In this document: in pieces, positions 8,981 through 17,981 of the stretch
How positions within the stretch are numbered: the first letter of the stretch is position 1
Layout: each line of letters begins with the position of its first letter
Assembly (NCBI RefSeq): GCF_003480915.1
Contig: NZ_QUKD01000008.1
Location: 27,854-91,853 of the forward strand
Direction of reading: 5' to 3'
Source of the DNA: Parabacteroides sp. TM07-1AC
Lineage (GTDB): Bacteria > Bacteroidota > Bacteroidia > Bacteroidales > Tannerellaceae
DNA: 64,000 bases
Program-made: the position numbers and the translations under genes
Notes under the pieces: generated by a model
Database searches by the model: none
Told to the model about the DNA's origin: nothing
What the model saw: only the letters and a program-made list of their open reading frames with translations

Positions 8981-11900
8981 TTAGAATGTTATATTCACAC
9001 CGAAAGCATGTGTCTGAGTCAGCGGGAAGCTGGAAGCACGTTCGCTGGAGATTTCCGGATCAACGCTGACAAGCATGTTATGGATCGTAAACAGGTTTTC
9101 CACAGAATAATACACGCGCAGGTTCTCGATACCGGCCGATTTCAGGATATTCTTCGGAATCGTATAACCGAACTGAAGGTTCTTCAGACGCAGGTAACTT
9201 GAATTCTGTAACCAGAAAGTCGACATTACATTTGACGATAAGCTGGGAGAGGTAGTGGAATATGCGATACGAGGCATTTTCGCATCCATATTATCCGGCG
9301 TCCAGGCATCCAGCCATACGGTTGCAGGGTGAGAGTCGTCGCCATTGAAGTAACCGGTCACTTCCTGGTTAATCAAACGGTGTACACCGGCGGCACCGGC
9401 AAACATCATGGAAAGGTCGAAACCTTTATAACCGGCATTCAAACTCAAACCGAATGTAACGGAAGGGTCTGTCGATCCGCCCAGGATACGGTCGTCGGCA
9501 GTTATCTTACCATCATTATTCGTATCGTGGTAAATCAAATCACCGGCTTTAAACTTGCGGGTACCGAACGGATAACCGTCCTGTTTTGAATACTTATCCA
9601 TCCAGGCCTGAGCTGCGTCATCCGATTGGAAGAAACCGTCGGCTTTATAGACGCGGTAAGAGTTCAGACGCTCACCTACACGGCGAAGTTTGTTTTCATT
9701 ATTCGGGTCTACCATGTCAGTCACTCCTCCCAGGTTCAATACTTCGTTCTTGTTATAGGCAAAGTTACCGGTTGCACCGAATGACCAGTCACCCCATTTA
9801 TTATTGTAGCTCAATACGATTTCGATACCTTTATTGACCATTTCGCCTACGTTGTCTTTATAGGCTTCCAAACCAAATTCCTGCGGAACAGGAACGTCCA
9901 TAATGATACCGGTCGTCTTGCGGTCGTAGTAATCGATCGTGAAGTTGATCTTGTTATTGATCGTTGCATCTAGACCTAGCCCCCATGTACGTGCTTTTTC
10001 CCAGGTGATGGTAGACAATTTATAAGACTTCTGATAATAACCCGATTGCAGAGAGCCGCCCAACGGATACTTTGCATCCAGATTATAGGTATTCATCCAG
10101 GGATAATAATCCGTCAATGCATCCTGGTTACCCAGTTTACCCCATGAAGCACGAACTTTCAGGTTGTTCAACCAATCTTTCGTGTTTTCCATAAAACCTT
10201 CTTCACTGATACGCCATGCACCGGAGAAAGAGGGGAAATAGCCCCAACGATTACCGTCGGCAAAGCGGGAAGAAGCGTCTGCACGGATATTGGCTTCCAG
10301 GATATATTTACCCATAAAGTCGTAGTTGATACGTCCGAACCAGGAGATCATAGCCAGCTCGCGTGAGAAACCTTCATTCTTCTGAGTAGCTGCATCACCG
10401 GCATTCATGTCGGTCAGATCGTTGGTCGGGAAGTTCTTACGTTCCATCTTATGTTCCGTATAGTCGTACTTTTCAGTATGCCATCCGGCCATTGCTTTCA
10501 AGCCATGTTTACCGAACTGTTTGTCGTAATTCAATAAAGCGTCGAAAGAGGCACGATGCCAGCCGCGAAACTCTTCGTTCAGCTTGTTCGGCTCCGTCGC
10601 TTTGTTCGGGTTATACTGGATAAACTTTTGGAAAGCCTTATAATACTGCTGGTTATTCACATACGAGCCTGTCAGCGTGGCAACCAGTCCGTCGATAATC
10701 TTATAATCGGCAGCCAACGTTCCGGAGAAGTTCTGATTCTTACGGTCGACCGTCTGATCTGCATCCAGCCAGGCAATCGGGTTACCATCGGAGATAGTGC
10801 CGTATGTGCCATCATCGTAACGATTCACGATCCACGGAGCGATACGGTTCAACTGACGGATAATTTGGTCGGAACTACCGCTCGCATAGGATGAGTTCGG
10901 ATCGGTATAGTCATTCTTGATATAAGCCAAATTGAGGCGTACATTCAGGCGCGAATTGAGCTTCATATCCATATTGGTACGACCGTTGAACTACTGCCGT
11001 TCGGCATGCGGCAGGATACCCGTCTGATGCAGGTAACCGACAGAGCCCATGTACTTGGCTGTTTCCGTACCACCTGTTATGCTCACGTTATGAGAGTGCT
11101 GAACACCTGTTTGATATGCTTCGTCATACCAGTCCGTATTCGGATAATCAGGATCTGTTCCGCTTTGGAACAAATTGATCTCTGCATCTGTGAAACGCGG
11201 GTTCAGGCCTTCGTTAATCAAGGATTGATTGTAAAGACGGGCATAATCGTAAGAGCTCATGCGGTCGATCGTTTCAGTCGCTTTCTGAACACCTACATAA
11301 CCGTTATAAGAGATACGCGGCTTACCGGTCTTACCCCGTTTTGTCGTGATCAGGATAACCCCGTTAGAGGCTTTCGATCCGTAGATGGCAGCCGAAGCAG
11401 CATCCTTCAATACGGAGATACTTTCGATATCGTTCGGATCGACCGAGTTCATCGTACCGGTTTCGACACCGTCCACCAGGATATACGGGTCGGCGGTATT
11501 CAATGTACCGACACCACGCACACGGATCGTTGCCTGGTCCTGTCCCGGACGTCCTTGTCCGGAGGTTACCATCACACCGGGCATGATACCCTGAAGGGCT
11601 GATGATACGTTCTGCACGGGACGGCTTTCCAATACTTTGCTGTCGACTGTTGCAACGGCTCCCGACATATTGACTTTCTTCTGTACACCGTAACCTACAA
11701 CGACAATTTCTTCCAGTTTCTGTGTATCTTCCACCAGATTAACCGATAATGTAGCTTGTCCGCTGTAAGGAACTTCCTGCGTCAGATAACCGATGAAAGA
11801 AACTTGGATCACATCACCGTTTTTGGCTTCCAGCATAAATTTGCCGTCGATGTCGGTGATACTACCGGTCGTAGTTCCTTTGATAATGACGTTCGCTCCG

Positions 11901-12352
11901 ATAATAGGGTCTCCACTGGCATCAGTAACGACACCGCTTACCATCTTGTTCTGCTGTGCCACACCGGCAACACCATTCATCGCTTTCACCGAATTGTCTG
12001 CTTTTACCAGTACCTGACGGTCTATGATCTGATAATTATATCCGGTATTCTCGAATACTTGCTCAAGCACCTCTTCCAAAGAGGCGTTCTTGGCTTTCAC
12101 ACTAGCTTTCCTGTTGACGTTTACATTATTGTCGTTAAAGAAAAACGAGAACTCACTGTTCTTCTCGATATCCTTCAGGATTTCAATGATACTACTGTTC
12201 TTTTTGTTGATCGACACTTTGTAGTTCTGCGCGTAGGTAGAGGCAGAAATACAACAGGCCACACCAAGTGAAAATAAGGTTGTGATCTTCATAATACGAA
12301 TTGTTTTTCTAAATAACGGGACACAACAATCCCTGTCATTGTTTTTTTTCAT
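8981..12352 (-). pseudogene. SusC/RagA TonB-dependent transporter with STN domain, split by an in-frame TAG
   Basis: Read through, this is a ~1120-residue SusC protein, normal length for the STN-bearing class. Domains in order: start MKKNNDRD with a signal peptide ending STYAQ; STN domain (~30-105, YKVSINKKNSSIIEIL, the contact with FecR); carboxypeptidase-regulatory beta-sandwich (~120-205); plug with IRVRGVGTLNTADPYILVDG and SVLKDAASAAIYGSKASNGV; then a beta-barrel ending in HAFGVNITF. At 10991-10993 a TAG interrupts the frame after ...PHAERQ; the same frame continues directly with FNGRTNMDMKLNSRLN. Family members usually read RQQFN here, so CAG to TAG is the likely change. No frameshift is present. 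The truncated 453-residue product would lack the barrel. It could be a true nonsense mutation, a sequencing error, or suppressed. Confidence 0.88.
10991..10993 (-). other. Premature amber codon in susC
   Basis: CTA on the given strand is TAG in the reading direction. The 18 bases to its left (10973-10990) encode FNGRTN in the same frame and join the downstream barrel-coding part exactly. A single base at 10993 (A here, G expected) restores a Gln codon. Confidence 0.9.
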
Positions 12353-12519
12353 AACTTTGTATTGTTTTTGATGAATACTAAATGCAAGTCCTTGGCTTCG
12401 ACTCCTTTGTGACATGCATTTTTCGAAAACTCACGGATTGGAAGGTACTTGCAGGTATCTTCCAATTTTTTTAGGTTAACCCCTCTATTTGTCCATAGGC
12501 TATAAATTTAAGTTATTAA

Positions 12520-13497
12520 TTATTTGAGCTTTATTACAAAATTTCCATTAGTGGTCTTCTGATATCCAAGCGGAGAAGATTCTCCCATTATAAATAAGAT
12601 ACGTTCCAGCGATTCGTCCCTCACTTTGAATGTAAAACGGTATTTATCTGCCAGATCCTGCTGGCACATGACCTTGCGCCCGTACCATTGTTCAAGGCGC
12701 GGAATGATCATCGATAGTTTTTCATTCTCAAAGCTGAGTATTTTCTGCTTGCGCCAGGCGGTATATTTATCGGCATCGACAGGCTGGATGTAAGTCGAGT
12801 CGGCCCATCTATCATGTACGATCTTTTCATCCGGTGAGAGGATAAAGTCCTTCATATCTCCTTTCGGATGATTTAAATTGATTTTGACGCTACCGTTCAA
12901 TAAAACAGTTTCCGATTTATTCTCTATTTCATAATCGAAAATTTCGAAGGCCGTACCCAGCGCCTCGATCTGCATATTAGAAGTATGTACGATGAATGGC
13001 TTGGCGGGATTTCTGTAGATATCAAAGAAAGCCTGTCCGTTTAACTGTATTTCGCGGGTTTCTCCGGTAAAGTCGGCGGGATAAGTCAACCGGCTACCGG
13101 GGCCCAGCTGTACAAACGTACCATCGGGCAAAGAAACCGACTGCATATTCTGAATACCGGAAGTTACGATATACATTGCAACTTCTTTTTTATTGCCGGC
13201 TATATAGAAAGCCATGCTTCCCGCTGCCAGCAATAACAGCAAGGAAGCTGCTATACTGTAAATTTTATAATATAAATATCTTCTGTCAGAGACTCTGGAG
13301 TAGAGTCTCTGACAGATATGGTACCATATCTGTCTACCGTCGGCGTGATCGGAGCTGACAGCGTCAGGTGCATTCTCCCATTGGCTGAACATTTGCCGCT
13401 TCACGGTCTTCCGATCGTTCAGGGCAGCCTGCTCTTCCTCCGCCAATGCATCCTGCATCAGTTTTTTCAATATATGTTTTGTATCCTTCTGATCCAT
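12520..13497 (-). CDS. FecR-family anti-sigma factor
   Basis: A 325-residue protein with a cytoplasmic N-terminal region (~1-75, contacts the sigma factor), one membrane segment (~80-98, IAASLLLLLAAGSMAFYIA), and a periplasmic FecR domain (SVSLPDGTFVQLGPGSRLTYPADF; GQAFFDIYRNPAKPFIV; ALGTAFEIFDYE). The C-terminal DUF4974-like part ends LGYQKTTNGNFVIKLK and senses the STN domain of the SusC partner. It lies 98 bp after the ECF sigma gene and upstream of susC, the standard trans-envelope signalling order. The linker before the membrane segment is encoded by two nested palindromes (13282-13334). The gene is intact. Confidence 0.93.
   Translation of the reverse strand: MDQKDTKHILKKLMQDALAEEEQAALNDRKTVKRQMFSQWENAPDAVSSDHADGRQIWYHICQRLYSRVSDRRYLYYKIYSIAASLLLLLAAGSMAFYIAGNKKEVAMYIVTSGIQNMQSVSLPDGTFVQLGPGSRLTYPADFTGETREIQLNGQAFFDIYRNPAKPFIVHTSNMQIEALGTAFEIFDYEIENKSETVLLNGSVKINLNHPKGDMKDFILSPDEKIVHDRWADSTYIQPVDADKYTAWRKQKILSFENEKLSMIIPRLEQWYGRKVMCQQDLADKYRFTFKVRDESLERILFIMGESSPLGYQKTTNGNFVIKLK
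13282..13334. repeat. Two nested perfect palindromes inside fecR
   Basis: Arm pair 1 is 13282-13296 with 13302-13316 (15 bp, five-base loop). Arm pair 2 is a continuous 24-bp palindrome, 13311-13334. They share the block GACAGA at 13311-13316, which can pair with TCTGTC at 13282-13287 or at 13329-13334 but not both. The sequence encodes the linker around FecR residues 55-72. Confidence 0.85.
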
Positions 13498-13595
13498 CTC
13501 TATTACTCGCTTTATAATAAATACACCCGAACAGATAGGTTCCCCCTATCCGGTCACAACTTTTTTCAGAAAATAAAAAGGGGGATGGTTTTGTC

Positions 13596-14147
13596 TTATA
13601 CGAACAGAGATAGTAAAACGATATTCTTCCTAAGATATTTGAGTGCCTCGCTTATTTGATTCTCAACGGTCTTCTCCGATATATTCAATAAAAGCGCTAT
13701 TTCCTTATAAGCTTTATTCTCTTTTCTGCTCAGATTAAAGATTTCACGGCGACGTGGCGGCAACTCGGCAATCAATAGATCGATATATTCGCTCAGGTTC
13801 TTTGCTTCTATCTCTTCTTCTATATCATACGAACTTTCCATAGCGGAAAGGACGGTTATTTTATAGAAATCTTCATTTACATTCTTTCGATGGATATTAA
13901 AGATAAGATTACGGGTGATAATGAATAATAATCCTTTGAAATTCTCCTCCTCACGCAGGAAGTCGCGCGATTCCCATACCTTTATAAAAACCTCCTGTAC
14001 AACTTCTTCCGCTACACTCTGACTCGTCAGGTAAAGCCGGCTGAAATTGTACACCTGCTTCCAGTACTTTTTATATAAAGTCGTGAAAGCCTCCTTGCTA
14101 CTCTGTTTTAGTAATAAAATAAGTTCGTTTTCTTCCATCTGTTTCAT
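13596..14147 (-). CDS. ECF RNA polymerase sigma factor of the polysaccharide locus
   Basis: A 183-residue sigma-70 family protein. Region 2 lies at ~10-80 (AFTTLYKKYWKQVYNFS, then SVAEEVVQEVFIKVWESRD) and region 4 at ~125-175 (LPPRRREIFNLSRKENKAYKEIALLLNISEKTVENQISEAL). It should direct transcription of the adjacent susC/susD locus once the FecR protein releases it. A -7 box at 14159-14166 lies so close that the second ATG (14138, MEENEL) may be the true start. It diverges from cysK. Confidence 0.92.
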   Translation of the reverse strand: MKQMEENELILLLKQSSKEAFTTLYKKYWKQVYNFSRLYLTSQSVAEEVVQEVFIKVWESRDFLREEENFKGLLFIITRNLIFNIHRKNVNEDFYKITVLSAMESSYDIEEEIEAKNLSEYIDLLIAELPPRRREIFNLSRKENKAYKEIALLLNISEKTVENQISEALKYLRKNIVLLSLFV

Positions 14148-14158
14148 TCAGAATAGTA

Positions 14159-14166
14159 CAAAGATA
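14159..14166 (-). promoter_or_regulatory. -7 box of the sigma/anti-sigma genes
   Basis: CAAAGATA reads TATCTTTG leftward, an exact Bacteroidetes -7 match, 12 bp before the first possible start codon of the sigma gene. The implied leader is very short, which favours initiation at ATG 14138. Confidence 0.55.
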
Positions 14167-14244
14167 AGAGAATTATTTTTATCGTTAATAAACAAAAATA
14201 AAATATACCCTCTTTATGGTATGTCCGGCAACCAATTCAATGCT

Positions 14245-14252
14245 TATCTTTG
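14245..14252 (+). promoter_or_regulatory. -7 box of cysK
   Basis: TATCTTTG matches TAnnTTTG, 36 bp before the cysK start. A convincing -33 box is not visible. Confidence 0.5.
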
Positions 14253-14288
14253 TTGTATAAATAAAGAACAACTAAAATTAAAAAGAAT

Positions 14289-15236
14289 ATGGCAAACGTA
14301 GCACAAAAACTAACTGACTTAGTGGGTAATACTCCCTTGTTAGAGTTCTCCAATTTCAATGCAAGCAAAGGTTTAAAAGCTAAACTGATCGGAAAGCTGG
14401 AATACTTCAACCCGGCAGGCAGTGTGAAAGACCGCATCGCCCTGGCAATGATTGAAGACGCCGAAGAAAAAGGTATCCTGAAACCGGGAGCCACCATTAT
14501 CGAACCGACCAGTGGCAATACGGGTGTCGGCCTGGCCTTTGTCTCAGCTGCTAAAGGATACAAACTGGTACTTACCATGCCGGAGACGATGAGCCTGGAA
14601 CGCCGTAACCTGCTGAAAGCGCTCGGTGCACACCTTGTCCTTACCTCCGGAGCAGAAGGTATGAAAGGTGCTATTGCCAAAGCGGAAGCCTTGCGTGATG
14701 AAACGCCGGGATCTGTTATCCTTCAACAATTCGAAAATCCGGCAAACCCAGCCGTGCACGTAAAGACAACGGCGCAGGAAATTTGGCGGGATACGGATGG
14801 TAAAGTCGACATCTTCGTTGCCGGCGTAGGCACAGGCGGTACGGTCAGTGGTGTCGGAGAAGGGTTGAAAGCACATAACCCGAATGTTAAGATCGTTGCC
14901 GTAGAACCCAGCGACTCGCCGGTGCTTTCGGGAGGAAAACCCGGTGCGCACAAGATACAGGGTATCGGTGCCGGCTTCGTCCCTAAAACATATAATGGCA
15001 AGTTTGTAGATGAAATCATACAGGTAGAAAATGACGATGCAATCCGTACCAGCCGTGAGTTGGCACAGACGGAAGGCTTACTCGTCGGAATCTCTTCCGG
15101 CGCAGCAGTATATGCAGCGTTGAAGCTGGCTGAACTGCCAGAGAATGCGGGCAAGACAATCGTGGCTTTATTACCCGATACAGGAGAACGGTATCTGTCA
15201 ACGGTCTTGTATGCATTTGAGGAATATCCGCTATAA
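14289..15236 (+). CDS. cysK: Cysteine synthase A (O-acetylserine sulfhydrylase)
   Basis: A 315-residue PLP enzyme that makes L-cysteine from O-acetylserine and sulfide in the cytoplasm. The PLP lysine is K47 in NPAGSVKDR; the substrate/PLP phosphate loops are TSGNTG (74-79) and the glycine-rich [10 protein letters not shown]. The C-terminal block [12 protein letters not shown] and [12 protein letters not shown] is typical of CysK. Length matches the family. It is a single gene with its own -7 box, followed by a hairpin-rich repeat element. Confident assignment. Confidence 0.97.
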   Translation: MANVAQKLTDLVGNTPLLEFSNFNASKGLKAKLIGKLEYFNPAGSVKDRIALAMIEDAEEKGILKPGATIIEPTSGNTGVGLAFVSAAKGYKLVLTMPETMSLERRNLLKALGAHLVLTSGAEGMKGAIAKAEALRDETPGSVILQQFENPANPAVHVKTTAQEIWRDTDGKVDIFVAGVGTGGTVSGVGEGLKAHNPNVKIVAVEPSDSPVLSGGKPGAHKIQGIGAGFVPKTYNGKFVDEIIQVENDDAIRTSRELAQTEGLLVGISSGAAVYAALKLAELPENAGKTIVALLPDTGERYLSTVLYAFEEYPL

Positions 15237-15301
15237 GTAATGTGCTAATGGAGATGTCAATAGAGGTGGCAATAAGCTTACTATTTATCTTGTTTGCGTC
15301 A

Positions 15302-15511
15302 TTGTCTTGAAGGCTGTAAGCCTGACCCCAAATTAGCTCAGGGTTTTAACCCTGGGTAATAATAATCATACTCTCCCCCCTCTAGCCCTGTAAGGGCGTC
15401 ACAAGGATATATATCTTCTTGTGGCGTCCTTACAGGACTTAAAAAATACACTTAACTTACTTATACCCAAGGTTAAAACCTTGGGCTATTTTGAAACGTC
15501 CTTACAGGACT
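15302..15511. repeat. ~210-bp hairpin-rich dispersed repeat, copy 1
   Basis: This non-coding stretch fills most of the 406-bp gap between cysK and the MarR gene. It holds several dyads in a row: AGGCTGTAAGCCT, CTCAGGGTTTTAACCCTGGG, a long pair from AGCCCTGTAAGGGCGTCAC (15394 on) to GTGGCGTCCTTACAGGACT, and CCCAAGGTTAAAACCTTGGG. A diverged copy in the same orientation is at 44894-45101. It resembles REP/MITE-type elements and encodes no protein. Confidence 0.85.
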
Positions 15512-15616
15512 CTCAGACACTCCATCCATTTTATATACTATCCATTTCATCTGCTTTATCCATCTGTGTTTAAAAAACATATTAGTCAAACATTAAACTA
15601 ACATCAAAGAAATCCA

Positions 15617-15624
15617 TATCTTTG
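15617..15624 (+). promoter_or_regulatory. -7 box of the MarR-type regulator
   Basis: TATCTTTG lies 19 bp before ATG 15643. It contains the TTG codon that could otherwise be taken as an upstream start, which rules that start out. Confidence 0.55.
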
Positions 15625-15642
15625 TCCCCAAAAACAGCAAGT

Positions 15643-16083
15643 ATGACGGATAGTGAAACAGCCCACGAACTAAACTTATTAATTTTAAAGACCCGGATGA
15701 CATTCCGGCAAACGATACAACGACTGCTGAAAAGCAACAATGTCGATATGACCTTCGAAATGCTACAGGTCATGCACTGCCTGTGGAAAGAACAGGGAGT
15801 CAGCCAACAGACACTGGCGGAAAAGACAGCGAAGGATAAAGCATGCCTTACCAATCTGATCAACAACCTGGAGAAAAAAGGATGGGTCGTACGCCGGGAA
15901 GACACCAGCGACCGACGCAACAAACTCATCTTCCTCACCCCCGAAGGAATAACCGTGGCGGATAAGGTAAAATCCATCCTGAAAGACATGTACACCCTGG
16001 TAGGTGAACAGATGAACACCCGCCACATGGAAGCCTGCATAAAGCATTTAAAAAAACTGAATGAGATATTTGATAAGGTATAG
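15643..16083 (+). CDS. MarR family winged-helix transcriptional regulator
   Basis: A 146-residue protein with the MarR fold: N-terminal dimerization helices (~5-35), then a winged helix (~45-110) with recognition region SQQTLAEKTAKDKACLTNLINNLEKKGWV and the wing RREDTSDRRNKLIFLTPEG. C-terminal helices close the dimer. The conserved wing motif DxRxxxxxLT is present. ATG 15643 is used because a -7 box overlaps the only upstream start. No efflux or enzyme gene is adjacent on the same strand, so its targets are unknown. It is convergent with a response-regulator gene. Confidence 0.92.
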   Translation: MTDSETAHELNLLILKTRMTFRQTIQRLLKSNNVDMTFEMLQVMHCLWKEQGVSQQTLAEKTAKDKACLTNLINNLEKKGWVVRREDTSDRRNKLIFLTPEGITVADKVKSILKDMYTLVGEQMNTRHMEACIKHLKKLNEIFDKV

Positions 16084-16105
16084 TTTATTATTGTTACTGT
16101 TTATT

Positions 16106-16142
16106 TGTAAGCCTGTTGCGACTTATTCCCAACAGGCTTACA
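16106..16142. terminator. Shared hairpin between convergent marR and response-regulator genes
   Basis: A perfect 13-bp stem (16106-16118 with 16130-16142) between two converging genes. T-tracts on either side are poor, so it is called a terminator mainly from position. Confidence 0.55.
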
Positions 16143-16188
16143 TGCTTTCACCCGACGAGTTATTCCATTTGGGGATGGAAAAGTAGAT

Positions 16189-16839
16189 TCAAATATAATA
16201 CTCCGTCGTATCGACAATCCCGGCACGCAACGCATACTTGGTCGCTTCGTGCACATTATTGACTTCCAGTTTACGGAAGATATTCTTTCGGTGGGTGGTG
16301 ATGGTGTGGATGCTGGAGAAACGTTCAGAGGCAATCTCTTTGGTCGTTTTTCCCAGGGCGATGGCTTTTAATATCTCTTTTTCGGTAGAGGTCAGTACAG
16401 GATGCTCTTTGGGTTCGCGAATGAGATTCTTATTCGAAAGCAGGTGGTGAATTTGCTGGCAGATGAAGCGCTCGGAACGCAGAGCCGATTGCAAGGCAGC
16501 CCGTATCTCATCCGATGAAGCATCTTTCAAAACGATGCTGAATGCTTCGCTGCTGAAAAGTATCCGGCGGATGAAATCCTCGCTCAGTTCGTCGCTGAAA
16601 AGTATCCAGGATACTTGCTTGAAACGTTCCTGTATGATAAGCAGTTCGTCGGCACCTGCCAGGTCGAAAAGCGTATAGTCGAGCAGTACGACAGCCTGCG
16701 GATATCGTTGCAGAAGCTGAAGCAGTTCCTGTTTATCGGCAGCTTCAGTCACAAGCGGGAAGTCCGGTATCCTATCAGTGAGATATAAGATACCGGCTTT
16801 CGTAATATCCTGATTGTCGGCTATGATCAGTGTTCGCAT
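16189..16839 (-). CDS. Orphan LuxR/NarL-type response regulator
   Basis: A 216-residue two-domain protein. The receiver domain (~1-120) has acidic residues near D8/D11 and a likely phospho-acceptor D54 in VVLLDYTLF; a Lys near 109 (IVLKDA) completes the pocket. The C-terminal LuxR-type helix-turn-helix (~150-210) reads LTSTEKEILKAIALGKTTKEIA and ITTHRKNIFRKLEV. No histidine kinase is adjacent. A small Gly-rich peptide gene lies 85 bp upstream in the same direction. Target genes cannot be inferred. Confidence 0.92.
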   Translation of the reverse strand: MRTLIIADNQDITKAGILYLTDRIPDFPLVTEAADKQELLQLLQRYPQAVVLLDYTLFDLAGADELLIIQERFKQVSWILFSDELSEDFIRRILFSSEAFSIVLKDASSDEIRAALQSALRSERFICQQIHHLLSNKNLIREPKEHPVLTSTEKEILKAIALGKTTKEIASERFSSIHTITTHRKNIFRKLEVNNVHEATKYALRAGIVDTTEYYI

Positions 16840-16924
16840 CAGCTGATTAGGGATAAAGCATGTTCAATATCATTGTACAAATGTATGATTCATTTACATA
16901 CGAAGTATACAAAATGAGCTTTTT

Positions 16925-17077
16925 TTACCATCCGCCCGGTCTTCCGCCACCACCGATATTCCCTCCACCGCCCGGTCCGCTGGAATAAGAGCCGACAGTT
17001 GTGACCATCGAACTAACGGTAAAAAAAGAATCTGTAAACGGGAGCTTTTTATCAATGAAATAAATTTTATATCGCAT
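16925..17077 (-). CDS. Possible small Gly-rich peptide
   Basis: A 50-codon frame starting MRYKIYFIDKK and ending with a glycine-rich tail, PGGGGNIGGGGRPGGW. It has no recognised domain or signal peptide. It is co-oriented with and upstream of the orphan response regulator. The tail is reminiscent of ribosomal-peptide precursors or signalling peptides, but no modification or export gene is nearby. A longer frame extends to 17152; the ATG at 17077 is preferred because the intervening residues look random. It could be spurious. Confidence 0.4.
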   Translation of the reverse strand: MRYKIYFIDKKLPFTDSFFTVSSMVTTVGSYSSGPGGGGNIGGGGRPGGW

Positions 17078-17225
17078 TATTTCATTTATTATCAATAATG
17101 AGCCAATATGCCAATTTGTTCCCATATCAAGCACGGAAATAGGATAGCCCAATTCTTATACCGAATCGTTGTTAATTAACTTATTATCAATTGCTTTACA
17201 CAATATAGCCAACTAGAGAGCCCAA

Positions 17226-17333
17226 ATCTCGTTTAAAACGAGTGAAAACTTGTTTTAAACGGACTGTAAGCTCATTTAAAACGAAAAAAATCTCGTTTTA
17301 AACGAAGTGAGGGTTCGTTTTAAATGAGTTTTT
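17226..17333. repeat. Cluster of GTTTTAAACGA-type short repeats (copy B)
   Basis: Five near-palindromic units with a TTTAAA or TTTTAAA core lie in the otherwise empty stretch 17153-17438. The stretch 17291-17314 is identical to 641-664. It directly precedes a 5'-truncated DUF4956 gene, so it may mark a rearrangement point. No coding potential is seen. Confidence 0.7.
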
Positions 17334-17438
17334 AGGGAATCTATGTCATTTGTGTTCTCTAAAATAAATAGCTCGCATTTTTCTACTAATGAATCTTTCT
17401 CTCCTACTTATATCTCAAAAAATATTTTCATGGGATAA

Positions 17439-17864
17439 AATCCTCACTTCACTGATTATTTTTTCCTATCAATAAAAGCATCAGTCCCTATCCGCGAAAT
17501 GACGTATCTCTTCATCATTATCGCCCTATCCGTTATCAATGCCTTGTCTGCACAGATCAGTTATGTCGAACTGATTGTGACAAACTGTATCTTTATTCTT
17601 GTCACCTGGCTGCTGGAAAGCGAACGCTGGCTAAAACATGTATCCTGCAAACTGATCCTGTATGATAAAATCCAGCTGATCGTTCCGGAAAAACGCGAAG
17701 AGCTGATAGCAGACCTCCGCCACCGTACCGGACTGAATATACAAAAGATTGAGATCGGGCATATCGATTTCCTGCACGATGCGGCACTCATCAAGGTATA
17801 TTATGAATCCGAAGTGAGGGAGATCAATTCGGTCGATACAGTAACCCGCTTCCTCGGGAAATAG
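17439..17864 (+). pseudogene. 5'-truncated DUF4956 family membrane protein
   Basis: The frame encodes the C-terminal half of a DUF4956 protein: the conserved PIREMTYLFIIIALSVINAL block is followed by a second membrane segment (VELIVTNCIFILVTWLLE) and the cytoplasmic tail (LILYDKIQLIVPEKREELIADL... to VTRFLGK). Family members are about 220-230 residues and carry two further membrane segments before PIREM. Here an in-frame TAA at 17436-17438 closes the frame just upstream, and residues before PIREM do not match. The ATG at 17499 would give a 121-residue remnant. Most likely a decayed gene. Confidence 0.75.
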
Positions 17865-17939
17865 ATATTATTTATCTGTAGATATAAGGCATCTTACAGA
17901 ATTATCAAACAAATATTAGCAGATCCAAACGTTAAATCG

Positions 17940-17947
17940 TATCTTTG
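17940..17947 (+). promoter_or_regulatory. -7 box of the exonuclease III gene
   Basis: TATCTTTG lies 34 bp before the start codon and fits TAnnTTTG. No strong -33 box is seen. Confidence 0.5.
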
Positions 17948-17981
17948 AATTCATATAAAAACGGACAAACAAACAGTTCAT

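Noticed and set aside
8973..10995. A frameshift in susC.
   Set aside because: The two parts are in the same frame with 18 bases between them; only one codon is a stop.
11006..11602. A 198-codon rightward frame opposite susC.
   Set aside because: Antisense to the plug-coding part of susC; no recognisable motif.
15622..15642. A TTG start seven codons upstream for the MarR-type regulator.
   Set aside because: The TTG lies inside an exact -7 box, so it cannot be in the transcript.
17226..17333. A CRISPR array at the TTTTAAA palindromes.
   Set aside because: Units vary in sequence and spacing, and the spacers are too short.
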